From Mycobacterium adipatum (GTDB taxonomy: Bacteria > Actinomycetota > Actinomycetes > Mycobacteriales > Mycobacteriaceae): a stretch of DNA of 64,000 bases. Numbering within the stretch: position 1 is the first letter of the stretch; the number at the start of each line of letters is the position of its first letter. Shown here in pieces: positions 51,213 through 59,105 of the stretch. Position numbers and translations under genes: made by a program. The notes beneath the pieces were generated by a model. It was not told the origin of the DNA. It did no database searches and saw nothing but the letters and a program-made list of their open reading frames with translations. The DNA is taken from the NCBI RefSeq assembly GCF_001644575.1, contig NZ_CP015596.1:4960001-5024000 (forward strand). Reading direction: 5' to 3'.

Positions 51213-51550
51213 CTAGCTGGCTGTAGGTCGAGTCAAGGGGTGTGGAGGCCGTAGTGGGCCGACGCCCCGGGGCGGGGCGTGATGTCTGTGGTCGGTGGTG
51301 CTGCCGAGTTGAGGGCGGGTGCCTGGCGCCCACGCTGACTTATGCAACCTCGGTGTGGGTTATCTGGCGTCGTTCGGGCTGCCGTGGAGGCGAAGGGCCG
51401 GGTGCCAAGCTAGCGTCGGCGTGACCGGTGGGGGCCCGCCATAGCGGATACGGCATCTGATCCGGCCCTTCGTCCCGTCCTTCTAGCGTGGCACTACTGA
51501 CGGGGTTGTGGAAGGGTCTGGTCGGTCCTTTCGCGTTGAGTGTGCGGGGT
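51213..51550 (-). ncRNA. Candidate bridge-RNA region of IS110 copy 2
   Basis: This is the same 338-bp non-coding end as 39467-39804, with the same self-complementary stretches. The proposal and its limits are as for copy 1; identity of the two regions predicts the same target specificity. Confidence 0.35.
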
Positions 51551-52765
51551 CTAGGCCCAGCGGGCTGCCTCGTAGGTGGCGTGGTCGCGGACGAGTGCAT
51601 GGGCGATGCGGTTGGCGCGATGGGCCAACGCGCAGGCGACGATGCCGCCGGGCTTGCCGCGATCTTTGAGCCCCTGGGCGTAGTTCTTGGCGGCCGGCTC
51701 GTTGAGCCACAGGCCGATGCCTAGGTCGATCAGGGCGCGGCGCAGTGCGACGCTGCCTTCGCGGCTGATACCGCCGTCGCGGCGCTTGTGGGCGGATTCG
51801 TATTGCATGGGGGACAACCCCGACGCACGGTAGATCTGCTGGGGTCCCGGCCAGCGTTTCGGATCACCCAGAGCGGCAGCGTAATTGGATGCCCGCACCA
51901 CTGCCCAGCCTGGCACCGAGGTCAACGTTGCATATGGGCTGCGCGGTAACAGTGATCCCAGCGCGGTCTCCGCGGACTGAATCTGGTCGTCAAGATCGCC
52001 CAGCAACACCAGATCGGCGGCCAGTATCCGACGCGCGATCACGGCGTCGCGGGTCGGCAAGGCGTCATGGGCCGCAGCGACCAAGCGCTCGACGACGGGG
52101 CGGCGCAGTTGCAGGTCGCGGGTCGCGGCGAAGCGGATCAACCGGTTGACCCCGAGCCCGGCCAGGCGTGCCGGGTCGGTGAACTCGGCGGCCACCAGCC
52201 GGCCGATCTTGGTGGCCAGCACGTCGGGCAGAGCCAGGGTCAGCCCGGGAAAGGCCCGGTCGAGCTGGCCGAGCAGCTGATTCTTCGTCGCGGTACGCGT
52301 GGCGACCCGCCGGCTCCGATGCACTGCCCAGGCGCTGATCTCACCGATCACGACATCGCGATCGGTGACCGGACGCCCGTAGCCGGCCAGCACCAGCTCG
52401 GTGATCGCTTCCAGGTCGATGACATCGGTCTTGATCCGGCGCCGTCCCTGCACGCGGCGCTGCTCAGCGACCTGAGCGGGGTTGAGTTCCAACACTTCCC
52501 ACCCATCGGGCCATTGATGGTCGAGCACCGGTCGGTGATAGTGGCCGGCCGCCTCCACGCCCACCTTGACCTGCACCGCGGCAGGTGCGACAGCCATCGC
52601 GCGAGCCGCCGCGGCGGTCAGGCCCGATCCGGTCATCGCGAATTCCGACGGCGCGAGCAGCCGATGGCGAGCCGCGTCGGTCACCGAAAGCACAGCTGAG
52701 GTCTTGCCGACATCGACGGCAACGACGATCGTGGACGACGTGACTGGCGCTACATGCACAGACAC
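51551..52765 (-). CDS. IS110-family DEDD transposase, copy 2
   Basis: Same 404-residue protein as at 39805-41019, with AVDVGKT, VGVEAAGHYH, KTDVIDLEA and the C-terminal YRASGLSP. The start is again the GTG with GGAGG upstream (52765). It is intact and probably active. Confidence 0.93.
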   Translation of the reverse strand: MSVHVAPVTSSTIVVAVDVGKTSAVLSVTDAARHRLLAPSEFAMTGSGLTAAAARAMAVAPAAVQVKVGVEAAGHYHRPVLDHQWPDGWEVLELNPAQVAEQRRVQGRRRIKTDVIDLEAITELVLAGYGRPVTDRDVVIGEISAWAVHRSRRVATRTATKNQLLGQLDRAFPGLTLALPDVLATKIGRLVAAEFTDPARLAGLGVNRLIRFAATRDLQLRRPVVERLVAAAHDALPTRDAVIARRILAADLVLLGDLDDQIQSAETALGSLLPRSPYATLTSVPGWAVVRASNYAAALGDPKRWPGPQQIYRASGLSPMQYESAHKRRDGGISREGSVALRRALIDLGIGLWLNEPAAKNYAQGLKDRGKPGGIVACALAHRANRIAHALVRDHATYEAARWA

Positions 52766-52890
52766 AACAACACCTCCGGGGTGTGTCAGGAGGTCCGCGT
52801 GCGTCAACACACGGACCCCGAAAAGGAATCAGTTACAGATCCCTTCCTGACACCTCCGGAGGCATTTGAGAAGGACTAACTCGATCTATA

Positions 52891-53142
52891 TCAGCGGGGC
52901 GCGGCGGGGGGTACCGGTGGCGGCGAGTAGATGGGCGGGATCACATACACCGGGCCCGACGCGGGCTGACCGCCGTCGGGTTGATTCAACGCGGGCGGCT
53001 GCAGCGGCGGTGGCGGCGCGCAGTTGGCGCCCACCAGTTCACACCATCGGGCTTCCACGTCCTGGGTGAAGCCCTCATCGGCGCAACCGGCCGCCGACCA
53101 CACCATCAGCACACCCAGCAGAACTACCGGAATCGTCCGCAC
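52891..53142 (-). CDS. Small Pro-rich lipoprotein
   Basis: This 83-residue protein starts at a GTG preceded by GGGG. Its signal peptide ends in a lipobox-like VWSAAGC, so Cys at about residue 20 is probably lipidated. The mature part has RWCELVGANC and a Pro-rich tail (APPPPLQPPALNQPDG and IYSPPPVPPAAPR). Its stop codon is within the sequence shared by the IS110 copies, so the native C-terminus may differ by a few residues. The function is unknown. Confidence 0.7.
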   Translation of the reverse strand: MRTIPVVLLGVLMVWSAAGCADEGFTQDVEARWCELVGANCAPPPPLQPPALNQPDGGQPASGPVYVIPPIYSPPPVPPAAPR

Positions 53143-53183
53143 CGCTGCCCCCCTCGCATGCCCAGGCCTGCCGAACGCTATGG

Positions 53184-53438
53184 TCACACACCCGCGGCGA
53201 TCTGCGGGAATCTGCGATTGATCCCGTCGATCATGCCGTGCAATTGGTAGAGCTCCTTGCGCAACTGGGCGGTGTTGACCCGGTGGGCACGGGGGGTCGA
53301 ACCGGCGGGCCGGCGCGCCACCCGCGCCTCCTCGTCCTCGATCTTGCGGGAGATGTCCTCCACCTGTTCCCACAACGCCCGAAGCAGCAGCCGCGCCTGC
53401 GCAATGTTCGCGGTTTCCTCGCTGTCGTTCTCGGCCAT
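53184..53438 (-). CDS. Hypothetical helical protein, 84 aa
   Basis: This charged, helical protein has no signal peptide. NIAQARLLLRALWEQVEDIS and KIEDEEARVARR suggest a coiled coil, and the second half has QLRKELYQLHGMIDGINRRF. The ATG is at 53438. I recognise no family. It lies 41 bp upstream of the lipoprotein gene on the same strand. Confidence 0.65.
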   Translation of the reverse strand: MAENDSEETANIAQARLLLRALWEQVEDISRKIEDEEARVARRPAGSTPRAHRVNTAQLRKELYQLHGMIDGINRRFPQIAAGV

Positions 53439-53610
53439 CGTCGTTATCGTCGCACCTGCGTGGGGCGCGGCGCCAACGAACGCTGAGCGCCCTTCTCAGC
53501 GTCCACGGCCCAACCTGGTGCCGCGCGACGCGGCCGCCTGCTGGCCGCGAAACCGCGGAACGGCGGCCAGGGAGAGGCTAAAGTTTGCTCAATTGACGAG
53601 GGAGGCAATT

Positions 53611-55545
53611 GTGGCGGGCAAGCACCAGGTTCGGCGCGAGGCTCGGCACCGGCGCCGCCGGCGGGCCGAGGACCTCCCGGTGCGGCACTGGCTCGCCGCG
53701 GGTGCCGCGTCGGCCGGGATGGCCGCCTCGCTGTGGGGGCTCTCACTGGCGGTCCCCGAGCTCGCGGTGGCCGCCGCCGACGATGGTGTCTCCGCGAGCT
53801 CGGACAGTTCCGGGAGCGCGGGTGAGTCTCGGAGCGGCGACACCGCCACCACGAATCCGACCGGCAGCGCCGGGTCCGCCGGCACCGCGCAACGCACCGA
53901 TGATGCCGACGACACCGACCCGTCCGACGAGGCCGACGAGCCGCTAGCGACACCGAAAGATCGCGATTCCGCCGCCGATCTCGGCGGCGACACCGACGAG
54001 CCTGAAGAGGCTGAAGAATCTGAAGAGCCGAGCGTCTTCACCGATGCGGCCGAGCGCAGAACACAACAGGTTTCGGCCGCCACCGGCGATCGGTCCGAGG
54101 GGGCCGACACCGAGACGAGCGAGGCCACCGTGGCCGACGTCGCCGACGTCCAGCCGCCGTCGGTCACCCCGGTCGGCGCGGCGGCCCTGCCCGACCCGGA
54201 GCCGCCCTCCAGCGATGTCGAGGTACTGACTCCCGCCCAGTCCGCGGTCGTCTCACTCGACGGTCCCAGCTTCGGTCGGCAGTTGGTCGCCAGCCAGATC
54301 GCGGCCCTGATGGGCACCGGTAAAACCCTCATCTCGATACTGCCGGTCGCCGCCCCGGTCAAAGGCTGGCTGTATGACTCGCTGGCCGGCACGCGCCGAA
54401 CACTGTTCAACCAGGCTCCGTGGTTCAGCCCCACCCAGATCACGGCGGACGGTGATCTTCCGATCGTCGGAACGCTCGGCGCGGTCGACCTGGAGGGTGA
54501 CCGGATCCGGTACAGCATCGTCACCGCGCCGCTGTCGGGCACCATCGTCATCGCCGACGACGGGACATTCACCTACACGCCCAATAGCGGGTTCACCGGA
54601 GTCGACAACTTTGTGGTCGCCGCGACCGACCTCGGCACGCACATCAACCTGCTCGACCCGTTCCGCAGCGCCAGCACCCGCGCATCGCTGTTGGTGAATC
54701 AACGAGCGGTCACCTTCATCTTCAACTACACCAGCGGCTCGCAGTACTGGACTGCCGACGCGCGCAGCGCCCTGCAGCGGGCCGCCACCAATCTGATGAG
54801 CCAGTTCGTCGTGACCACCCCGGTGGTCGTGACCTACGACATCATCGGTGAGAACGACTTCAGCTCGGGCAATCTGGCGTCGGCACACAGTCCGCTCATC
54901 GGGTCCGGTGCCGGCTTCTTCCCCACCGTCGTGCAGCACAAACTGCTCACCGGGGTCGACGCGAACGGCGCCGCGGCCGACGGTCAGATCAACTGGAACT
55001 TCGCCTACCCCTGGGCCTTTGGCGATTTCGTGTCCGGCCTGCAATACGATTTCACCACCGTCGCGATGCACGAGTTCGTGCATTCGCTCGGCTTCATGTC
55101 CTATGCGCAGCCGTCCACCACCGGCACCCAACGATCATGGACGCTCTACGACAGCTTCCTGCGCACCGCGAGCGGCGCGGCCCTGATCGGCAATGATTTC
55201 CGGGTGGTTTCGGGCCTGGCCGGCAGCCTCACCGGCGCCGGCGGCGGGGTGTACTTCGGCGGCGCCGGCGCGGTGTCCGCCTACGGCACGCTCGTCCCGC
55301 TGTATGCACCGACGACGTGGGCCGAGGGCAGTTCCATCTCGCACCTGGACGGCACGGTGTTCACCGGGCCGGACCGACAGATGATGAACCCACAGGTGCC
55401 GTCAGGTCCCGGGGAACGCACATTGAGCGCCGTGGAACGCGCCATCATGGCGGACTTGGGTTACACCCTCGCACCGATCGATGTCACCTCGGCCTTCACC
55501 CTCGTGGGGTTCGTCTTGCTGCGGCGCCGGCGCGCGCTGAACTGA
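53611..55545 (+). CDS. Exported zincin metalloprotease with cadherin-like domain
   Basis: The 644-residue protein has a very basic N-terminus with an Ala-rich hydrophobic signal (about residues 27-56). A Ser/Thr/Asp/Glu-rich linker of about 150 residues follows, then a cadherin/VCBS-like beta-domain (SGTIVIADDGTFTYTPNSGF, then TGVDNFVVAATD, about 309-340), and a protease domain. MHEFVHSLGF (H487, E488, H491) is the HExxH-xxGF zinc motif. The C-terminus ends in a short hydrophobic stretch and an Arg run (LVGFVLLRRRRALN). The GTG at 53611 follows GAGGGAGG. It is a likely cell-surface or secreted protease; the substrate is unknown. Confidence 0.8.
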   Translation: MAGKHQVRREARHRRRRRAEDLPVRHWLAAGAASAGMAASLWGLSLAVPELAVAAADDGVSASSDSSGSAGESRSGDTATTNPTGSAGSAGTAQRTDDADDTDPSDEADEPLATPKDRDSAADLGGDTDEPEEAEESEEPSVFTDAAERRTQQVSAATGDRSEGADTETSEATVADVADVQPPSVTPVGAAALPDPEPPSSDVEVLTPAQSAVVSLDGPSFGRQLVASQIAALMGTGKTLISILPVAAPVKGWLYDSLAGTRRTLFNQAPWFSPTQITADGDLPIVGTLGAVDLEGDRIRYSIVTAPLSGTIVIADDGTFTYTPNSGFTGVDNFVVAATDLGTHINLLDPFRSASTRASLLVNQRAVTFIFNYTSGSQYWTADARSALQRAATNLMSQFVVTTPVVVTYDIIGENDFSSGNLASAHSPLIGSGAGFFPTVVQHKLLTGVDANGAAADGQINWNFAYPWAFGDFVSGLQYDFTTVAMHEFVHSLGFMSYAQPSTTGTQRSWTLYDSFLRTASGAALIGNDFRVVSGLAGSLTGAGGGVYFGGAGAVSAYGTLVPLYAPTTWAEGSSISHLDGTVFTGPDRQMMNPQVPSGPGERTLSAVERAIMADLGYTLAPIDVTSAFTLVGFVLLRRRRALN

Positions 55546-55558
55546 GTCCCGACGGCGT

Positions 55559-57418
55559 TCACTGTCGCGGGGTCAGGCGAAGCGACGGTTTGGGTTTGGG
55601 TACGGTTCCGGCGCTGGAGGGGTGCCGCAGCTCCTGTGCGACATCCGCGACCGCGATCAACCCGGCGGTCGCGGCGCGGTCATCGGTCACCGCCTGGTCC
55701 GGTTTGATCGGGTAGCGGCCGGCGGTGGGTCCATAGGCCTCGATGAACTCCTTGGTGCCGCGGCGGTAGCTGTGCCGCAGCGCGGCGAGCGTGTCATCCA
55801 ACTCCGAGCCGGCCACGCGGTAGCGGATCCAGCGGTGCAGGTCGAAGTCGAAATCGTCGAACAGCGCGGCGGCCTGCGCACCACGGTTGGCCAGATCCTC
55901 GATGGTGCCGGGTTCCATCTTGAGATTCATGCCGCCTTCGCCGGGGCGCTGGAGCACCGCCGCGACCCGATCGCGGTAGCCGGGCATCGTGATCTGCGTC
56001 GTGTCCACCCAGTTCTGCATGGTGTCGAAGATCGCCTTGTACATTCCCACCACCGATTTCATCTCATAGCTGCGCGGCAGCCGTCCGCCTCTGCCCTGCG
56101 GACGTGGTGTCCACACCACGTTGTCGTAGTCGGGGTGTTGCGGCGAGAGGTTGATACCGAAGGTCGGGCGGGTCGGCCACAGCGAGTCGAACAGGTGCAT
56201 GGGGAAGTTGCTCGAAATGCCGCCGTCGGAGAACCAGGCCTCGATGAGCGTGCGACGCCCCGGACCGCGCGCCCAGTCCACGCAGAACAGCGGGACGGCG
56301 CTGATCAGGGTCGGGAAGCTCAGGCTCATGCGGGCCGCCATCACCACCGGGATGTCCCACGGGTCTGGCAGTGATCGCACCTGTTCCCCGTGGCACGGGC
56401 ACCGCATCGCGACGATGTGGTCGCCATCCTTGCCGTCGGGCGCCGGTGCTGACGCGCCGACCAGATGATCGACGACGTAGCCCGGGAAGTAGACCCGCAG
56501 ACGCTTCTCACAGAAATAGAAGATGCGGCTGGTGAACGGGAATCGATACGGTCGCCGGAAGGTCAGGTTGGTGGTCATGACCTCCAGATCGATCCTGCGG
56601 GCCTCAAGGGCCGCGATGCGGTCCTCGACGGGCGCGGTGCCCTTCTTCTCTTTGAGGTCGAGGGCTTTGGCCAGCTCGACCGCCGCATCTCCCCACAGAT
56701 CGCCGAATGTCAGCGGCTTCACCTGCTTCGGCAGCCCGGCCAGGTCATCGAGGACATCGGCGAGCCAATCCGTCAGCGGTGGGTAGTCGACACTCGCGTC
56801 GCGGGTGTGCCCGTCACACAACCCGAAACCGTTGCCCGGCAGTGCCTTCAACGTGCGGACCACAAAGAACACCAGCGCCACGACAAGCGCGATGGCGACG
56901 GCCACGGGCGCCCACACCAGTAGTGCGACGCTGCCGCCGAGCCACTGGGCCAGCGTCGCCGGGAGGCCGAAACCCGACCCGATCGCGAGCGCCGGGATCA
57001 GCATCAGGACCGCGGCGCACAGGAACGCCACGGGCGCGCCGCGGATGATCGCGATGAGCGTCTGCCAGATCTTGCCGGCCATGCTGCGCTTGGGTTCGAG
57101 CCAGTTGCTCAGCACCGCAAAGGCGGGCTTGGTCGTCGGGGCAGGCTGGAAGAGATCGGCCAGATGCGTGCCGAGATCGGTCGGCACGGTCTTCAACTTG
57201 TCGAATCCGCCGCTGCGGCGGCCGTGTTCGGCCGCGGCCGCGGCGGCCGCGGAGATGGCGCCCGCGGACGCGCCACCCAGTCGGCGGAACGTGTACCTCT
57301 CGGCGAGGTGGCAGACCGCTCGCGGGTAGACGATCCCGCTGCTGATGCCACCCTTCATGATCAGGTCGCATTCCGCCTGCGGTGCAACACTTCTTGCTTG
57401 CGCAACCTCTGCACTCAC
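55559..57418 (-). CDS. Patatin-like phospholipase with internal membrane helices
   Basis: This 619-residue protein has the oxyanion motif KGGISSGIVYP and the nucleophile Ser in GGASAGAIS near the N-terminus. The catalytic Asp is in FSDGGISSNFP. An insertion between about residues 110 and 190 contains two hydrophobic segments (APVAFLCAAVLMLIPALAIG and SVALLVWAPVAVAIALVVAL), which would anchor it in the membrane. All catalytic elements are intact. The GTG at 57418 was chosen because a strong GGGAGGGGG sequence precedes it; in-frame codons extend to 57523. The divergent neighbour is a nuclease-like protein. The lipid substrate is unknown. Confidence 0.85.
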   Translation of the reverse strand: MSAEVAQARSVAPQAECDLIMKGGISSGIVYPRAVCHLAERYTFRRLGGASAGAISAAAAAAAEHGRRSGGFDKLKTVPTDLGTHLADLFQPAPTTKPAFAVLSNWLEPKRSMAGKIWQTLIAIIRGAPVAFLCAAVLMLIPALAIGSGFGLPATLAQWLGGSVALLVWAPVAVAIALVVALVFFVVRTLKALPGNGFGLCDGHTRDASVDYPPLTDWLADVLDDLAGLPKQVKPLTFGDLWGDAAVELAKALDLKEKKGTAPVEDRIAALEARRIDLEVMTTNLTFRRPYRFPFTSRIFYFCEKRLRVYFPGYVVDHLVGASAPAPDGKDGDHIVAMRCPCHGEQVRSLPDPWDIPVVMAARMSLSFPTLISAVPLFCVDWARGPGRRTLIEAWFSDGGISSNFPMHLFDSLWPTRPTFGINLSPQHPDYDNVVWTPRPQGRGGRLPRSYEMKSVVGMYKAIFDTMQNWVDTTQITMPGYRDRVAAVLQRPGEGGMNLKMEPGTIEDLANRGAQAAALFDDFDFDLHRWIRYRVAGSELDDTLAALRHSYRRGTKEFIEAYGPTAGRYPIKPDQAVTDDRAATAGLIAVADVAQELRHPSSAGTVPKPKPSLRLTPRQ

Positions 57419-57488
57419 GACCGGCCCCCTCCCGTGAACGTGTCCCTTGCCGTTGTACATCGCCGCCTGCTGCTGCGAGGGTGAGTTG

Positions 57489-58031
57489 GTGAATCGGATC
57501 GAGGACTGGCGTCGCGCGCGCAATATGGTGGCGATCGGAAATCTCGGCGAACAGGTCGCGATCCGGGTGCTCAGCCGCTGGGGCTATCACGTGTTGGCCA
57601 CCCAGGAAGATCTGCGCGGTGGGGTCGAGAACATCCTCGAGATGCCCACCCGGATGAACCCCGAGGATTTCGTGTGCGTCAGCCCCGACGGGCAATTGGT
57701 GACCGTGAACAGCAAGGCGACAGTCTCACCGCGGGCGTCGGGATCTGATCGCGACGGCAACCTGCTGCGGCCGAGAATTGCCAAGGGGCAGAACACCGTT
57801 GAGTACACGACGGTGCGCGGCGGGCTGCCGTCCCCGGTCGACGGCGAGGTGGACGGCCAGGTGCTCAAGGTTGACCTGGTGCTGATGCGGGCTCAGCTGT
57901 TCGCGTTCGACGACGCCGGGCGACTATATGCCGGCGGGCCGGTCGAGAACATCGCCGGCGATGTGCAGACCGTTCTGCGCCGGTATCCCGACTGTCCTCC
58001 GCCCGGGCCGTCGGCGTACGACGATCTGTAG
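57489..58031 (+). CDS. Possible PD-(D/E)XK-fold protein
   Basis: This 180-residue soluble protein has an N-terminal segment resembling restriction-endonuclease-like folds: NLGEQVAIRVLSRWGYHVLA (helix with Glu, then a strand), then EDFVCVSPDGQLVTVNSKAT, where D and the later S-K could be parts of the metal site. No full motif can be assigned with certainty. The GTG at 57489 follows GAGGGTGAG. It is divergent from the patatin-like gene with a 70-bp gap, so the two may be co-regulated. The family is not recognised. Confidence 0.55.
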   Translation: MNRIEDWRRARNMVAIGNLGEQVAIRVLSRWGYHVLATQEDLRGGVENILEMPTRMNPEDFVCVSPDGQLVTVNSKATVSPRASGSDRDGNLLRPRIAKGQNTVEYTTVRGGLPSPVDGEVDGQVLKVDLVLMRAQLFAFDDAGRLYAGGPVENIAGDVQTVLRRYPDCPPPGPSAYDDL

Positions 58032-58103
58032 CGACGATCCAGATGGCGAACAGTTCCCGCAATCAGCAAACCGATAAGCCGCACTGCCCTAGGGTTCGCA
58101 ACC

Positions 58104-58343
58104 GTGGGCAAACTGACGTTAGTCATTCTATTTTTCGGTGCTGGGCTTGCGATGGCACCGCTGTCCCAGGCCGAACCGTGTGACTCCAACTATTCGGGGG
58201 CGTGCGTTCCCATCGCCAGCGATGTCGACTGTGCGGGCGGCAGCGGTAATGGCCCGGCCTACGTCGACGGTCCGGTGACCGTGGTCGGAAACGACATCTA
58301 CAAACTGGACAACGACGGTGACGGCACCGGCTGCGAGTCGTAG
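58104..58343 (+). CDS. Small exported Excalibur-domain protein
   Basis: This 79-residue protein starts at a GTG and has a signal peptide (LVILFFGAGLAMAPLSQA). The mature part contains four Cys, two early (EPCDSNYSGACVP), one in VDCAGG, and the last in the Excalibur calcium-binding motif YKLDNDGDGTGCES. The D-x-D-x-D-G pattern should bind Ca2+. Such proteins are extracellular; the role is unknown. Confidence 0.82.
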   Translation: MGKLTLVILFFGAGLAMAPLSQAEPCDSNYSGACVPIASDVDCAGGSGNGPAYVDGPVTVVGNDIYKLDNDGDGTGCES

Positions 58344-58357
58344 TACCCGCGCCCGCC

Positions 58358-58393
58358 GACCTCCGCCGGCGCCCAGTCCGGTGTCCGGAGGTC
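58358..58393. terminator. Hairpin between the Excalibur and reductase genes
   Basis: GACCTCCG pairs with CGGAGGTC (58386-58393), an 8-bp stem with a 20-base, partly self-complementary loop. It lies between convergent stop codons and may serve both genes. Confidence 0.55.
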
Positions 58394-58787
58394 AGTCGGT
58401 AGAGCCGCGATTGGTCAGCAGAAGGGCCGCCTCGTTGTAGGGAAACGCTCGGTAGAGCAGCCGGGAACGCGGCACGACGAGGGCCTCGGCCTCGGCCTTG
58501 CTCACCACCCGTGGGTTGACGAGCGCGATATCCCGTCCGCGCTTGCGCAGCACCGTCGGTCCGCCGGCCAGCACATTCTTCACCCAGTCCGTTTGTGGGC
58601 CGTAGCCGATGAGGATGGCGTAACCATCACGGGTCCTGAATACCAGCAGGGGCGTTCGATATCGCTTACCCGACTTCCGCCCGACGTGTTCCAGCGTCCC
58701 GAGGTTCGGAAGCCACGGTGTGATCGTGCGGGCCGCCGGATTGGTGACTCGCTTGTTGAACTCTGCGATTCGGCGAGGGACGCGCAT
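58392..58787 (-). CDS. Deazaflavin (F420)-dependent reductase, Ddn-like
   Basis: This 131-residue protein has the split beta-barrel sequence pattern of the F420-dependent nitroreductase family: LGTLEHVGRKSGKRYRTPLL then VFRTRDGYAILIGYG, and WVKNVLAGG. The basic RKSGKRYRTP segment is the expected F420 phosphate-binding site. Members reduce quinones or xenobiotics at the membrane. It lies just outside the tRNA-bounded island. Confidence 0.85.
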   Translation of the reverse strand: MRVPRRIAEFNKRVTNPAARTITPWLPNLGTLEHVGRKSGKRYRTPLLVFRTRDGYAILIGYGPQTDWVKNVLAGGPTVLRKRGRDIALVNPRVVSKAEAEALVVPRSRLLYRAFPYNEAALLLTNRGSTD

Positions 58788-58906
58788 TCTCGGAGTCTAT
58801 GTACCGGTCGCCGTTCGTCGCCGACACGGTGCTGACATGAACCGTTAAAGGCCCGACCGCGGGTTGGGTGTACAGCGCAAAACTGCTTCTACTTGCATGT
58901 TCGTAG

Positions 58907-58949
58907 TGCCCCCAGCGAGACTCGAACTCACACTTGGCGGATTTCAAGT
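58907..58949 (-). repeat. 3'-half tRNA remnant (attachment-site repeat)
   Basis: This sequence matches the 3' half of the tRNA gene at 62461-62534, in the same orientation, from the anticodon loop to the acceptor end (GGGGGCA). About 6 of 44 bases differ, mostly in the T stem. The 5' half is absent, so it cannot be a functional tRNA. It marks the far boundary of an integrated element. Confidence 0.75.
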
Positions 58950-59105
58950 CGGACTTCCCTGCTTGATTGCGGTTGCTGCAACGCCGCGCAGCGATCCAGC
59001 AGGTCCGTAAAACCCCAGTCAGCGCTACTCTCCGACGCCAAAACGAGGTTTTGCAGCCGCTGCTGAATCGTTGCCGCAGGCAGCCGCATTGCTACCGCGC
59101 TGCTG

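Larger units (their letters stand above)
51213..52897 (-). mobile_element. IS110-family insertion sequence, copy 2
   Basis: This appears to be a base-for-base repeat of 39467-41151, in the same orientation 11,746 bp away. It again abuts the stop codon of a minus-strand gene (lipoprotein at 52891). Apparent identity over the full 1,685 bp implies a very recent transposition or gene conversion. The two copies bracket 10,061 bp of chromosome and could recombine. Confidence 0.92.

Noticed and set aside
58666..58947. Minus-strand frame beginning in the tRNA remnant (MKSAKCEFESRWGHYE)
   Set aside because: Its first codons are translated tRNA sequence and it overlaps the reductase gene; not a protein gene.
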